Origin: CAWIJK01 sp963836375
GTDB taxonomy: Bacteria > Actinomycetota > Acidimicrobiia > Acidimicrobiales > RAAP-2
Assembly: GCA_963836375.1 (NCBI GenBank)
Contig: CAWIJK010000002.1
Coordinates: 1,488,001 to 1,552,000 of the forward strand
Length of the DNA stretch: 64,000 nucleotides
Direction: 5' to 3'
Within the stretch, counting starts at the first letter, position 1; each line of letters starts with the position of its first letter. The notes under the pieces are model-generated. The model ran no database searches and was not told the DNA's origin. It was given only the letters and a program-made list of their open reading frames with translations. This document shows positions 34,164 to 44,100 of this stretch, piece after piece. The translations under genes and the position numbers were made by a program.

Positions 34164-34545
34164 CCCGGCGACAGGCGTCGTGCCGGGAGGCCCAACCGAG
34201 AAGACCAGCCTCCGAATGGAGACCAGGGTGAGATACCCCTCTCCCGCTGATCCATCTGGTGGCGGCGCCCTCGGCGCCGTCCATGCCCCGTTGCGCGTCC
34301 GTTGCCAGTCCTTGCCACGCCCGAATAACATGGGTTTGTTCGCGCCAATTGGTACGAGGGGAGAAGGGCGATATGGCGCAGACCGAATTGCTCTCCGGCA
34401 CCACACCTCCCGTCGTCGGCTGTCTGGCGCTGCCACAGGGTGCTTCACGCAACGCAGCTGCGTCCACCACGAGAGTTCACGGCGGGGGGCGAGCTCCGTG
34501 CTCTTTCGAGCAAGACTTGCCCCGGCACCCAGGGCGAGAGGGCCG
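34164..34545. other. No recognisable gene
   Basis: Between the channel and the next rightward gene. The reading frame of that gene is open from 34180 but lacks coding character until the ATG at 34546. Confidence 0.4.
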
Positions 34546-35388
34546 ATGAGCGAGACCGTCTATTCACAGGATGCTCTCGAGGCCAACCGGCGCGGGGCAT
34601 TGAGCGCCGGCCAACTGGCCCAGCTCCAGGGGCAGGTGGCCTGGAAGCACAGGGGCCTCATGGGACACATCGGGCGGCGGATCGACCCCTGGGCGAACGA
34701 TGTGCAGGCTGGCCGAGTCGAAGTGATCGAGGGGGCGGCGACGAAGCGGGAGAGGCGCCCGACGGCATACATCGACACCGAGAACAATTTACTCACCTAT
34801 GAGATCTGCGTGGCGAGCCAGCAAATCGGCAACCAGGTCTTCGACTCCTCCCAGGAGATCTACGAGGCGGCACCCGGGATGGGGATGCTGCGACTCTTCT
34901 ATCTGCCGCACAGCCGTTGGGTGGTGAATTTCGAACGCCTGCCCGACGTCGTCCTCACCGATACGTCGATGCAAGGGACCTTCCAGACGCTCCGCGACTG
35001 GGCAACGGCGGCCCTGACGCACGACCAGGTCGGCTCGGCCGAGGCCAGAGCACGCCTTGCTGCCATCGGCGGTGACGTGTCTCGATACCTGCCTGATCAG
35101 GTTCCTGCCACCTTCGTGCCCTCCGACCCAGGAACTCTCGCGGGAAGGATCGTCGGCGAGTGGACGAGCCCAATGCTGAGCGTCACCTTCGAGCCGGAGG
35201 GGAGACTGACCGCGCAAGTAAGTGGCGAGAAGCCACGCGCCGGGGCATGGTCCATGGACGCTGACGGCCGGCTTCACTCCGACGTGATGGGGGCTCCCAT
35301 CACAGCCGATGCCTCGATCGTCGATGACGAATTGACCCTCGTCATCAACGGCCAAGCGCTGACGATGAAACGAGAAGCGGCTGGCTAG
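34546..35388 (+). CDS. Hypothetical protein, unknown fold
   Basis: A 280-residue cytoplasmic protein; the ATG follows GAGAGGG by four bases. The N-terminal 60 residues are Arg/Gln-rich and helical (RGALSAGQLAQLQGQVAWKH), then RRPTAYIDTENNLLTYEI. The C-terminal 90 residues have regular short strands (GEWTSPMLSVTFEPEGRLTA, GAWSMDADGRLHSDVMG) like a lipocalin or DUF-type barrel that could bind a ligand. I recognise no family. It is rightward between the channel and a leftward glycosyltransferase. Confidence 0.6.
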   Translation: MSETVYSQDALEANRRGALSAGQLAQLQGQVAWKHRGLMGHIGRRIDPWANDVQAGRVEVIEGAATKRERRPTAYIDTENNLLTYEICVASQQIGNQVFDSSQEIYEAAPGMGMLRLFYLPHSRWVVNFERLPDVVLTDTSMQGTFQTLRDWATAALTHDQVGSAEARARLAAIGGDVSRYLPDQVPATFVPSDPGTLAGRIVGEWTSPMLSVTFEPEGRLTAQVSGEKPRAGAWSMDADGRLHSDVMGAPITADASIVDDELTLVINGQALTMKREAAG

Positions 35389-35589
35389 CAGGCATGCCGT
35401 GAGCGGTGGGCGGATTGCCCCGCACTCGGCCCCGCCGACGTTGACCCTTGAGACCAACGCCCGAGTCGGCATCTTCACCCGGATTAGATCGCAGGGCCGT
35501 GCACCTCCAGGTTCGACAGACGCGATAGGGGACCCTCGTCGGCGAACCCATCAGTCCTGCGGGGAGGACGGCGCTCTTCGCCAGCCCCC

Positions 35590-36738
35590 TTACTGCGCCA
35601 ACCGGGATGCGACCTCAGCGGGAGAGGGCATCGCCTCGATTTCATCCGCAAGGAGCTCCGCACGCTGACGGTAGCTGGCGTCGTCGAGCACTGAACGAAG
35701 AGCGGACCGCACGGCGGCGTCAGTCACCTCATCCGGCATCACCTTCTGGGCGGAGCCCGCGCTGGCGAGAAGGCCCGCATTGATGAAATTGTCCGCGCTC
35801 TGGGGCAGAGCCACCGAAGGGAGCCCATGTGCCAGAACGCCGAACATGGTCCCGGCTCCCGCGTGGTGGACCACTGCGGTGCAGTGGGGAAGCACCAGAG
35901 CCTGGTCGACGAACCGTTCCACGTGTGCGTTCTCGGGCGTCGGGCCCAGAGCCGATGGGTCGTTGTCACGCCCAACGGTGGCAATCACGTTGACCGGCTC
36001 GTCCGCCAGCGCTCGAAGAACGAGGCGGAAGATGTCGAGGGCGTTGTTCGAGAAGGTTCCAAGTGTCAGGTAGATCAGCGGACGGTCCGGGTTCGCGAAC
36101 GACACCGGCAATGCCGCTGGTTTGGGCAATGGCAGTGGCGAGGGCCGCAGGGCTTGGTACTCGTGGCCTCCGGGTCCACGGTCCAGCGAGGGTGGACAGA
36201 CCGCCAGTATGGTGCCCGAGTAGATCCCCGCCGAGGGCGGGACATCGAGGCCGAACTCTCGCCAGATGGGAGAGACGGCATCCGTGACGAGGTCCATCAC
36301 CGCCGGGTCCTGGCACGGGCCGATACCATGGAGCACCGCACGGGTCCCCGCCGCCGTAGCAGCCAGCGGGGCTGCCAAGGAGTAAGGCTCGAAGACGAGC
36401 AGTTTCGGTTCGATCTCCGTGCAAAGCGCGAGCAGGTCGTCAACCACGAGCGCCATCCCGACCTCGCCGAACAGCCGCGGAACAAAGTAGCCCTCGACGC
36501 GTGACGGGGCGAGCCCGTCGCCAGGAATTCCCCGCGTCCGCGCCCTCAGGGCAGAGAACCAAGCCTCGTACACCGGCCCGACAGAGCGGAATCGAAGTCC
36601 GCGGCTTGTTACCACGCCCTCGGCATCGGGCCCACTGGCGACGATGACCTCGTCGCCGTTGGCGCTGAAAGCCTCGGCCAAGGGCAACAGGGGCGTGATG
36701 TGACCCGCCTGGGGCACGCAACTGACGATGACCTTCAC
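35590..36738 (-). CDS. GT1-family (MGT-type) glycosyltransferase
   Basis: A 382-residue GT-B fold enzyme. It starts KVIVSCVPQAGHITPLLPLA, a classic N-terminal acceptor domain. The C-terminal donor domain has IYLTLGTFSNNALD and the nucleotide-sugar motif HHAGAGTMFGVLAHGLPSV, followed by PQSADNFINA. Such enzymes move a sugar from a UDP- or TDP-donor to a small lipid or polyketide-like acceptor. The GTG start follows GGAGG. It lies in the accessory region with no visible biosynthetic cluster, so it may modify an envelope lipid or detoxify a compound. Confidence 0.85.
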   Translation of the reverse strand: MKVIVSCVPQAGHITPLLPLAEAFSANGDEVIVASGPDAEGVVTSRGLRFRSVGPVYEAWFSALRARTRGIPGDGLAPSRVEGYFVPRLFGEVGMALVVDDLLALCTEIEPKLLVFEPYSLAAPLAATAAGTRAVLHGIGPCQDPAVMDLVTDAVSPIWREFGLDVPPSAGIYSGTILAVCPPSLDRGPGGHEYQALRPSPLPLPKPAALPVSFANPDRPLIYLTLGTFSNNALDIFRLVLRALADEPVNVIATVGRDNDPSALGPTPENAHVERFVDQALVLPHCTAVVHHAGAGTMFGVLAHGLPSVALPQSADNFINAGLLASAGSAQKVMPDEVTDAAVRSALRSVLDDASYRQRAELLADEIEAMPSPAEVASRLAQ

Positions 36739-36930
36739 GAAGTCCTCCGAGAGCAGATCGTTCCGGCGACGAGGTTAGCCTTGGCACGTCTGACCGGTGC
36801 CGTGGTCAGTCGTCAACGACGAGTGTCGCTTGTCGAGGCCACTAACCACCCCCGAGGCGCCCGGTGGGGGGCCAGTCCTGGTGGATGTGGGCAGGGCCAG
36901 CACGTGCGGGCAGAACCGCCCCGTGGAGGG

Positions 36931-37410
36931 TCAGCGAGGACGAAATCGCAACCACTGTGCGCGCAGCGTCGCCCGCTGTTTCTCGTCGAACACCAGTTCC
37001 GCATTGACGATTATCTCGGACTCGGAAATCTGCTCCGGTTCGGCACGCAAGGTCAAGACCGGGCCCAATGGCGTGGGCCTGAGGAACTTGACCTCGAGGC
37101 CGGCCGTGATAAACGGAGCAGGTGCCCCGTTCTCTGCCTTCCAACCGCGCTGATCGGCCTCCCACAGGACAACGGCGGCCGTGTGGCAGTCGAGCACCGT
37201 CGTAATGATCCCACCGTTGAGGAAGCCGAACCCATTGTCGTGTTCGGTACGCGGTGTGAAGGACGCCACGGTACGGTCACCGTCCCGGTAACTCCGGAGA
37301 TGCAATCCGTCAGGGTTGGCGTGTCCACACCCAAAGCAGGTGAGGTCGGGATAAAGGGACTCCTGGATGCTCAGATGGGAGCCGGATGGCGAGCTTTCCT
37401 CCTCTTCCAT
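36931..37410 (-). CDS. PaaI/4HBT-type hotdog thioesterase-like protein
   Basis: A 159-residue single hotdog domain. The active region reads GFLNGGIITTVLDCHTA: the Asp is present, but the His common in many relatives (HGG) is Asn here. The N-terminal CFGCGHANPDGL segment is typical of one acyl-CoA thioesterase branch. It would hydrolyse an acyl- or aryl-CoA. The ATG at 37410 is six bases after TAAAAT on its strand, so it is probably leaderless. Confidence 0.75.
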   Translation of the reverse strand: MEEEESSPSGSHLSIQESLYPDLTCFGCGHANPDGLHLRSYRDGDRTVASFTPRTEHDNGFGFLNGGIITTVLDCHTAAVVLWEADQRGWKAENGAPAPFITAGLEVKFLRPTPLGPVLTLRAEPEQISESEIIVNAELVFDEKQRATLRAQWLRFRPR

Positions 37411-37416
37411 GGCTCG

Positions 37417-37422
37417 ATTTTA
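37417..37422 (-). promoter_or_regulatory. -10 box, leaderless promoter of the thioesterase-like gene
   Basis: TAAAAT on the minus strand, 6 bases before the ATG at 37410, the best -10 match in the window. Confidence 0.6.
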
Positions 37423-37538
37423 TGAGGCAAGCAGGCTCATGGCCCAGGCCTGACTGGAGGCGACCCTTTCCCAGCGGGACTGGCCAGCGGATCGGTATCT
37501 CCCAGCCAGGCTGGCGGTCATAGAGCGGTCGCACAACG

Positions 37539-37655
37539 TCACGATATGTACTCGACCAGGACGTTCACACGCTCGGCCGCTCGCTCGAGCTCACCGTTGT
37601 CCAGGGGCACAAGAGGGTCAACCTGATCGGGCCGCCGTCGAAACACAAAGTGCAT
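37539..37655 (-). CDS. 38-residue small ORF
   Basis: A possible microprotein starting MHFVFRRRPD and ending VLVEYIS, with a basic N-terminus and an acidic helical rest. Its Shine-Dalgarno GGAGG is four bases before the ATG, among the best in the region. Just upstream the transcript can fold CCAGCCG-TTTC-CGGTTGG into a hairpin with one mismatch that ends beside the ribosome site. No homology can be judged. Confidence 0.4.
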   Translation of the reverse strand: MHFVFRRRPDQVDPLVPLDNGELERAAERVNVLVEYIS

Positions 37656-37835
37656 AGAACCTCCAACCGGAAACGGCTGGCGAAATCCGCCTGATCAACT
37701 TGGAGGGCCCGCTAGGTCTCCCTTGTGCCAAATCCACGGGACCACTTCGACAGCGTCTCCTGGTCGACGGTTGGATTTAGCCCTTGATCCCCACCTCGGG
37801 CGCCCTTAGTCTCTCTAAAGCAAGGGGGACTGGAG

Positions 37836-38090
37836 ATGCGGCACCGCCGTCGGAGTGAGCGGGCATTGCGGAGGGACCTGGACCGTCTGGCACGGTCCAG
37901 GGTGGAGGCGCCGGCTGCCCCAGATCGGGTGATCGTGCCCTTCTCCCTCGATACCCACGTTCCCGAGCCAATGCCAGTGGCGGCGTTACCGCCCATGGAA
38001 TACGGGTCCGATCGGGTGGGTGCTGGTGTGCACATCGTCGAGAGTGCTGAGGTCAAGAGTATTCCGAAAGACGACGGGCTTCGTAGCTGA
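37836..38090 (+). CDS. Possible 84-residue basic protein
   Basis: An open frame with an Arg-rich start (MRHRRRSERALRRDLDRLAR) and a disordered remainder. AGGGGGA stands about eight bases before the ATG, and a TAGTCT box lies further upstream. No domain is recognised. It may be a real small gene or chance; the opposite strand has an overlapping frame of similar length with less support. Confidence 0.35.
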   Translation: MRHRRRSERALRRDLDRLARSRVEAPAAPDRVIVPFSLDTHVPEPMPVAALPPMEYGSDRVGAGVHIVESAEVKSIPKDDGLRS

Positions 38091-38483
38091 CCGCGAAAGC
38101 GGGATCGTCGAGCCCGTCTGATCCGCACTGATCCGCTCCGGGCGAAGTGGAACCCTTCTGCCCGGATGGCACCGGCACTTCTGGAACCTGACGCTCTTTA
38201 CCGCTTGCCGACGGACCTGCCGGTACGAATGCCGAAGAATTGGGGAGGGCCTCCTCTTGCTCGATCAGAGGGCCGGACAGTGTTCCGACAGAGAAGGTGA
38301 CGAGGGCACCGACCACGGCGTTCTGCGATCAGCCGTGCCGAAATTTACGTGACGATTCAACTACCGAACGTCCCCGATTTAGTGGCTCCTTGGCCTGCTC
38401 AATCACTTGACACTCTGCACCATCTTGAGAAGACTCGCCTCGCCAAGACGATGATCATGAATGAAGGAATGATCGGAGGGGCC
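38091..38483. other. No clear gene
   Basis: A leftward frame from 38316 to 38053 with a hydrophobic start overlaps the small ORF but has no convincing ribosome site. The frame of the following repeat protein is open from 38349, but its signal peptide begins only at 38484. Confidence 0.4.
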
Positions 38484-40076
38484 ATGCGGATTGCAGATGC
38501 GAATCGGCGGGTGTCCACAACCTTGCTCTTTGGCTTATCAGTCCTCTTCCCTGTTGTCGGCTCGGTCGTTGTAGATGCTCACACGCCGGCCGGCGCGTCC
38601 ACGATTCAGCCGACCGCCTATGTGACGAACAACGATGGCAACTCGGTGACCCCTATCGAACTTGCCACGAACACCGCGGGAACAGCAATAAGCCTGGGGG
38701 GCAACGCTCCGAGCAAGATCGCCATCACGCCGGATGGACAAACTGCTTACACCATTACGAACAACAACTCGGTAACCCCGATCAACCTTGCCACTGGCGC
38801 CGCGGGTACCACCATTACCGGCGGGATGGATTTCGCCGTGGCCATTGCCATCACCCCGAACGGACAGACAGCCTATGTAGCCAACTTTCTCGGCAATTCG
38901 GTGACACCGATCAACCTCGTCACGAACACCGCTGGAACGCCGATCACCGGTGGGGCCATGAATGGCCCGTACGGCATTGCGGTTGCACCGAACGGACAGA
39001 CCGCGTACGTCAGCAACGCGCATGGTGACTCGGTGACCCCTATCAACCTCGCCACCAACACTGCCGGAACGCCCATCACCGGGGGGGGAATGGACAGTCC
39101 ACAGGGCATTGCCGTCACCCCCAACGGACAGACCGCATACGTCGTCAACTTCGACGGGAACTCCGTGACACCCATTAACCTCGCGACAAACACAGCTGAG
39201 ACGGCAATCGCAGGGGGCGGTTTCGAAACGCCGCAGTACATCGCCATCACCCCGAATGGTCAGACCGCCTATGTCTCGAACGAGGTGGGCGAGGAAGTCA
39301 CGCCGATCGACCTCGCCACCAACACCCCGGGCACACCGATCACCAGCGGCGGAATCGGCCTGCCCTTCCCGGCGGGGATCGCGATCAGCCCCGATGGGCA
39401 GACGGCCTACGTCGCCACTCCAGGCGCCACCTCGGTCACGCCGATCGACCTCGCCACCAACGCCGTGAAAGCGCCGATCACCGGCGGAGGGTTGAACGGT
39501 CCCGACGGCATCGCCATCACCCCCGACCAGGCCCCGACGGCCGCCTTCAGCTTCACGGCGGGGACCCCGGGCAACCCCACCACCTTCAACGCCTCGGCCT
39601 CGTCCTCGCCGATCGGGACCATCGCCTCCTACGCCTGGAACTTCGGTGACGGGACGACGGCGACGACCACCTCGGCCACCACCACCCACACCTACGCCGC
39701 CTCGGGCACCTACCAGGTGACCCTGACCGTGACCAACACCCAGGGGACCTCGACAGCCCAGACCTTCACCGGCCAGACGGTCTCCAATAACGGCGGCCCC
39801 TCGGCCACCACCACCCAGGCGGTCTCGACCGCCGGTTACGACCTGGCCGGATCGGACGGCGGGGTCTTCGTCTTCCCGGTGGGCCAGGCCAGTGGCTTCT
39901 TCGGCTCACTCCCAGGTCTGGGCGTGAAGGTGTCCAACATCGTGGGCATCGTGCCCACCAACAACTTCACCGGCTACAACCTGGTGGGTTCCGACGGTGG
40001 GGTGTTCGTCTTCCCCGTCGGCCAGTCCTCAGGGCTTCTTCGGGTCCCTGCCCGGCCTCAAGGTCAGCGTCTCTGA
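38484..40076 (+). CDS. Secreted YVTN-propeller/PKD/surface-repeat protein (paralogue B, 5' part before a frameshift)
   Basis: The 530-residue first part of a protein with the architecture of the gene at 30843. It has a signal peptide (RRVSTTLLFGLSVLFPVVG) and about eight YVTN-type blades with units such as NSVTPINLATNTAGTPITGG and GIAVTPNGQTAYV. A PKD domain (YAWNFGDGTTATTTS) follows, then almost two C-terminal repeats. The frame breaks within the second repeat near 40030, where GQSSGFFGSLPGL becomes GQSSGLLRVPARP and a stop follows. GGAGGGG precedes the ATG. The propeller part has lower GC than core genes; the PKD onward matches paralogue A closely. Confidence 0.75.
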   Translation: MRIADANRRVSTTLLFGLSVLFPVVGSVVVDAHTPAGASTIQPTAYVTNNDGNSVTPIELATNTAGTAISLGGNAPSKIAITPDGQTAYTITNNNSVTPINLATGAAGTTITGGMDFAVAIAITPNGQTAYVANFLGNSVTPINLVTNTAGTPITGGAMNGPYGIAVAPNGQTAYVSNAHGDSVTPINLATNTAGTPITGGGMDSPQGIAVTPNGQTAYVVNFDGNSVTPINLATNTAETAIAGGGFETPQYIAITPNGQTAYVSNEVGEEVTPIDLATNTPGTPITSGGIGLPFPAGIAISPDGQTAYVATPGATSVTPIDLATNAVKAPITGGGLNGPDGIAITPDQAPTAAFSFTAGTPGNPTTFNASASSSPIGTIASYAWNFGDGTTATTTSATTTHTYAASGTYQVTLTVTNTQGTSTAQTFTGQTVSNNGGPSATTTQAVSTAGYDLAGSDGGVFVFPVGQASGFFGSLPGLGVKVSNIVGIVPTNNFTGYNLVGSDGGVFVFPVGQSSGLLRVPARPQGQRL

Positions 40077-40629
40077 CGTGGTGGGCATCGTGCCCACCAA
40101 CAACTACACCGGCTATGACCTGGTGGGTTCTGACGGCGGGGTCTTCGTCTTCCCGGTCGGCCAGTCCGCCGGCTTCTACGGCTCCTTACCGGCCCAGAAC
40201 GTCCACGTCTCAGACATCGTGGGCATCGTGGCTACCCCGGGAGGTGGGGGCTACTTCCTGGTCGGCAAGGACGGCGGGGTCTTCACCTTCGGCAACGCCC
40301 CGTTCCTGGGCTCACTGCCCGGGATCGGGGTCACCGTCAACGACATCACCGGGATCGCGGCCACCCCCGACGGCCAGGGCTACTACGTGGTCGGGGCCAA
40401 CGGCGCGGTCTACGCCTTCGGTGACGCCACCTCCCACGGCTCGCTGCCCGGTCTCGGGGTCACGGTGTCGAACATCGTCTCGATCGTCCCCACCCCCGAC
40501 GGCGGGGGCTACTGGCTCATCGGTTCTGACGGCGGGGTCTTCGCCTTCGGTGACGCCACCTCCCAGGGCTCGCTGCCCGGGGTGGGCGTCCAGGTCACCA
40601 ACGTGGTCGGGGCGGTGCCGACCGGCTGA
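39525..40629. repeat. Right arm of the 1.1-kb inverted repeat
   Basis: Covers the PKD and C-terminal repeats of paralogue B and is highly similar to the reverse complement of 30843-31952. It differs by scattered substitutions, a shorter linker before the first repeat, and one extra base near 40031. Confidence 0.75.
39997..40629 (+). pseudogene. Paralogue B, 3' part after the frameshift
   Basis: In the new frame the repeats resume at GFFGSLPGLKVSVSDVVGIV and run through four more intact units to the same C-terminus as paralogue A (VGAVPTG). Paralogue A reads TCCTCGGGCTTC where this gene reads TCCTCAGGGCTTC, so one extra base in a G run explains the break. The initial residues up to about 40025 are out of frame and not homologous. 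Without a start of its own this part is probably not translated unless the frameshift is a sequence error. Confidence 0.7.
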
Positions 40630-41187
40630 GTCGACGGGCGCCACACGGCAGAAGTTGGCGCCGGATCGGTGTGCCGCTGACGCCGGTTGGCCCCCTGTGC
40701 TGCACGATTCCCGCCGGCTCTTCGCAACCTCTTTCGCCCCGTTGGCGTGCTGCCGTCCATCGATATTGCTGGATTCGTCCGCCTGCCTCGCCATCTTCCG
40801 GGGTGTTTCGGTCTTCGTGAGACGAAGATCGCCGGATGCCAGTCCCCAGGTGGCCTCACGTCCCGAGCATTCCGCTCGGGACGATCGCGTGGCCGGTGCT
40901 CCCACCGTGGTTCGTCGGCGTCCCGCAACTTGGCAACGAATGGAGTGGGAGCTGTTCCGAAGAGGGGACACCCGTCTTCGACGTGGGCCCGGGGATCTGC
41001 CCGTCCGCGCCGGACCACGAGACCGGCCGGCCGAGGATCCTCGCCCGATGAGGCGTGGTCGGTCGGCACGTTCGAGCGGGCTCCGGTCAACCGTCGCCGC
41101 TCCTCCGCCTCTGGCGAGGCACGAGACCCCGACGTGTTGGGACCCCACCGGCGTTGGAGCCGGCGTGGACGAGCCGGGCAGGTCCCC
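40630..41187. other. Gap between convergent repeat-protein genes
   Basis: No gene is supported on either strand. A perfect 7-base stem hairpin (TCTTCGT-GAG-ACGAAGA) at 40812-40828 is the only clear structure and may terminate transcription from one or both sides. Confidence 0.4.
40812..40828. terminator. Hairpin between convergent genes
   Basis: TCTTCGT-GAG-ACGAAGA forms a perfect stem of seven pairs with a three-base loop. There is no run of T after it, so its role as a terminator is tentative. Confidence 0.3.
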
Positions 41188-44100
41188 TCAGGGACTGGCG
41201 ATGCCGACGATCGAGCCGTTCAGGACGTAACCGCCCAATGACCCGCCCGAAGGCCCGTCGCCGTAGGCGACCACGTCACCGAGGTCGGTGACCAGCGAGT
41301 AACCGGCCCCGTCGGCGGCGCCCTCGATGGCGACGACCGGGGCGCTCAGGTGCCCCGCCCCCGAGCCGTAGAAGGCGGCGTCGCCGAAACTGAAGATGCC
41401 GCCGTCGGAGGCCACCAGCCAGTAGCCGGCCCCGTCGGGGGTGGCCGCCATGCCGACGATCGGATCGTTCAGGGTCAGCGACCCGGTGGAGCCGTAGAAG
41501 GCGGCGTCACCGAAGGCGAAGATGCCGCCGTCGGAGGCCACCAGCCAGTAGCCGGCCCCGTCGGGGGTGGCCGCCATCCCGACGATCGGCTTGTTGAGGG
41601 TCATGGCCCCGGTCGAGCCGTAGAAGGCGGCGTCACCGAAGGCGAAGATGCCGCCGTCGGAGGCCACCAGCCAGTAGCCGGCCCCGTCGGGGGTGGCCGC
41701 CATGCCGACGATCGGCTTGTTGAGGGTCATGGCCCCGGTCGAGCCGTAGAAGGCGGCGTCGCCGAAGGCGAAGATGCCGCCGTCGGAGGCCACCAGCCAG
41801 TAGCCGCCCCCGTCGGGTGTGGCCGCGGTACCTACCACGGGCTTGTTGAGCAGTCCCGACTGCATCGAGCCGAACGAGGGAGTGGAGCCGACCGGGTAGA
41901 CCCCGCCGGCACTCCCGGCCAGCCAGGCGTGGTCGCTCGTCACCGTCAGGACCAGCGGCGAAGCGGACGTCCCGGCGGCGTTCTTCGCCGTCACGGTCAC
42001 GGTGACCGGACTCGTGGTCCGATGGCTCGGGGTCCCCGAGATCGTCGCCGTGCCGTTCCCGTTGTCGCTGAAGGCGAGCCCGGCGGGCAGCTGACCTGTC
42101 AGCGACAGGGCCGGCGCCGGGTAGCCCGACGCGGTCACGGTGAAGGACCCGGACTGGCCCAGGGTGAAGCCGGTCCGACCCGGGCTGGTGACCACAGGGG
42201 CCTGGTCGACGGTCAGGTTGAAGTGCTGGGTCGCCACCGGGACCGTTGCGTTGGCCGCCTGGATGGCGAATTGCACGATGCCCCCGGTCCCCGGGGCCGG
42301 TGTGCCGGCCAGGGTCGCCGTGCCGTCGCCGTTGTCGGTGAAGCTGACACCGGCCGGCAGGGCGCCGAGCTCGGTCAGCGACGCACTCGGGAACCCGGTG
42401 CTGGTGACCGTGAACGTCCCGGCGCTCCCGGCGACGAACGTGGCATGGTCGGCGCTCGTGATTGCGGGTGCCTGGTCAACGGTCAGGGTGAAGCTCTGGG
42501 AGGCATCGGATCCCACGCCGTTCGATGCCCCGATGGTGATCGGGTAGACGCCGCCGGTCCCCGCCTCAGGGGTACCGGCCAGCGTGGCCGTGCCATTGCC
42601 GTTGTCGGTAAAGGTGACCTCTGGGGGGAGAGCCCCGATCTCGCTCAATGTGGCGGTCGGGTTCCCGGTGGTAGTGACGGTGAAGTTCCCGGGCGTCCCG
42701 GCGACAAAAGTGGTTTGCTGCGCGCTGGTGATCGCCGGTGCCTGGTCGACGGTCAGGCTGAAGCTCTGGATGGCCGGCGGGCTCGTCGTGTTGGTGGCCA
42801 CGAAGCTGATCGGGTAGGTCCCACCGGTCCCCGCCCCCGGGGTGCCGGCCAGGGTTCCGGTGCCGTCCCCGTTGTCGGTGAAGCTGACCCCGTGCGGCAG
42901 GGCACCGACCTCCGAGAGGGCTGGGGTGGTCCAGGCTCTGTCGGCAGTGGTGACGGTGAACGTCCCGGCGTCGCCCACCGTGAAGGTGGTCTCGTCGCCG
43001 CTGGTGATCCCCGGCGCCTGGTTGACGGTCAGGGTAAAGCTCTGGGAGGCATTCGTTCCCACCCCGTTCGACGCCCCGATGGTGATCGGATAGACGCCGC
43101 CGGTCCCCGCCGACGGGGTGCCGGCCAGGGTCGCCGTGCCGTCGCCGTTGTCGACGAAGGTGACGCCGTTCGGCAGGGTGTTGTGGCTGGTGAGCGACGG
43201 CGTCGGGTACCCGGTGGCGGTCACCGTGAAGGTCCCGACCTCGCCCGCGGTGAAGGTGGTCTGATCTGCGCTGGTGATCCTCGGCGCCTGGTCGACGGTC
43301 AGGGTGAAGCTCTGGATGGCCGGCGGGCTCGCCGTGTTGGCGGCTACGAAGCTGATCGCATAGATCCCGCCGGTCCCCGCCGAAGGGGTGCCGGCCAGGG
43401 TCGCCGTGCCATTGCCGTTGTCGACGAAAGTGACGCCGTTCGGCAGGGCGCCGAGCTCGGAGAGCGCAGCGGTGGGCGACGTGCTCGCCCCGGTGGTGAC
43501 GGTGAACGTCCCGGCGCTCCCGGTGGTGAAGGTGATGTTGTCGGCGCTGGTGATGGTCGGGGCGACCGGGATCTCCTCTGTGTACTGGACCGAGACCGAC
43601 CCGTTGCCGGTGGGCGCGTCGCCGGTGGTGTCGCTGCCGAGAGATGTCGACCACGGGGCCCCCGTCGACCCGCCGCCGCCGGCGTAGCCGCCGACCCCCC
43701 CGGCGCCGCCCCCGTTGCCGCCGAGACAACCACCGCCACCGCCACCGCCGCCGCCGCTCGCCGTGGCGGTGCCCGCGTTCCCGCCGTTGGTGCCGTTGTT
43801 GGGACTCCCCGGCGGCGTGGAGCACACCGAAGGCTGGGATCCCCCGGCGCCGCCGTTCGAGCTGTAGCCGTCGCCGCCGGCGTAGCCCGAGCCGCCGTTC
43901 TTACCGTCGTTGCCCTCGAAGCCGTCGGCGCCCGAGCCCCCACCACCGCCGTCGGCGATGTTGATCCACTGGTTGGCGGTCTCGTCGTAGACGGCCGACC
44001 CGCCGCCGCCGCCGCCGCCATTACCGCCCTCTTCACTGCCGCCGCCGCCACCGCCGCCGGCAAACATGGACAGCTGGGGTGATCCCCCCTGGCCCCCGAC

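Noticed and set aside
41386..41890. 126-bp repeats as a CRISPR array
   Set aside because: Repeats are contiguous, coding and without unique spacers.
41350..44082. 910-codon rightward frame opposite the giant surface protein
   Set aside because: Its repeats are the antisense image of the real repeats; no start signal and no known domain.
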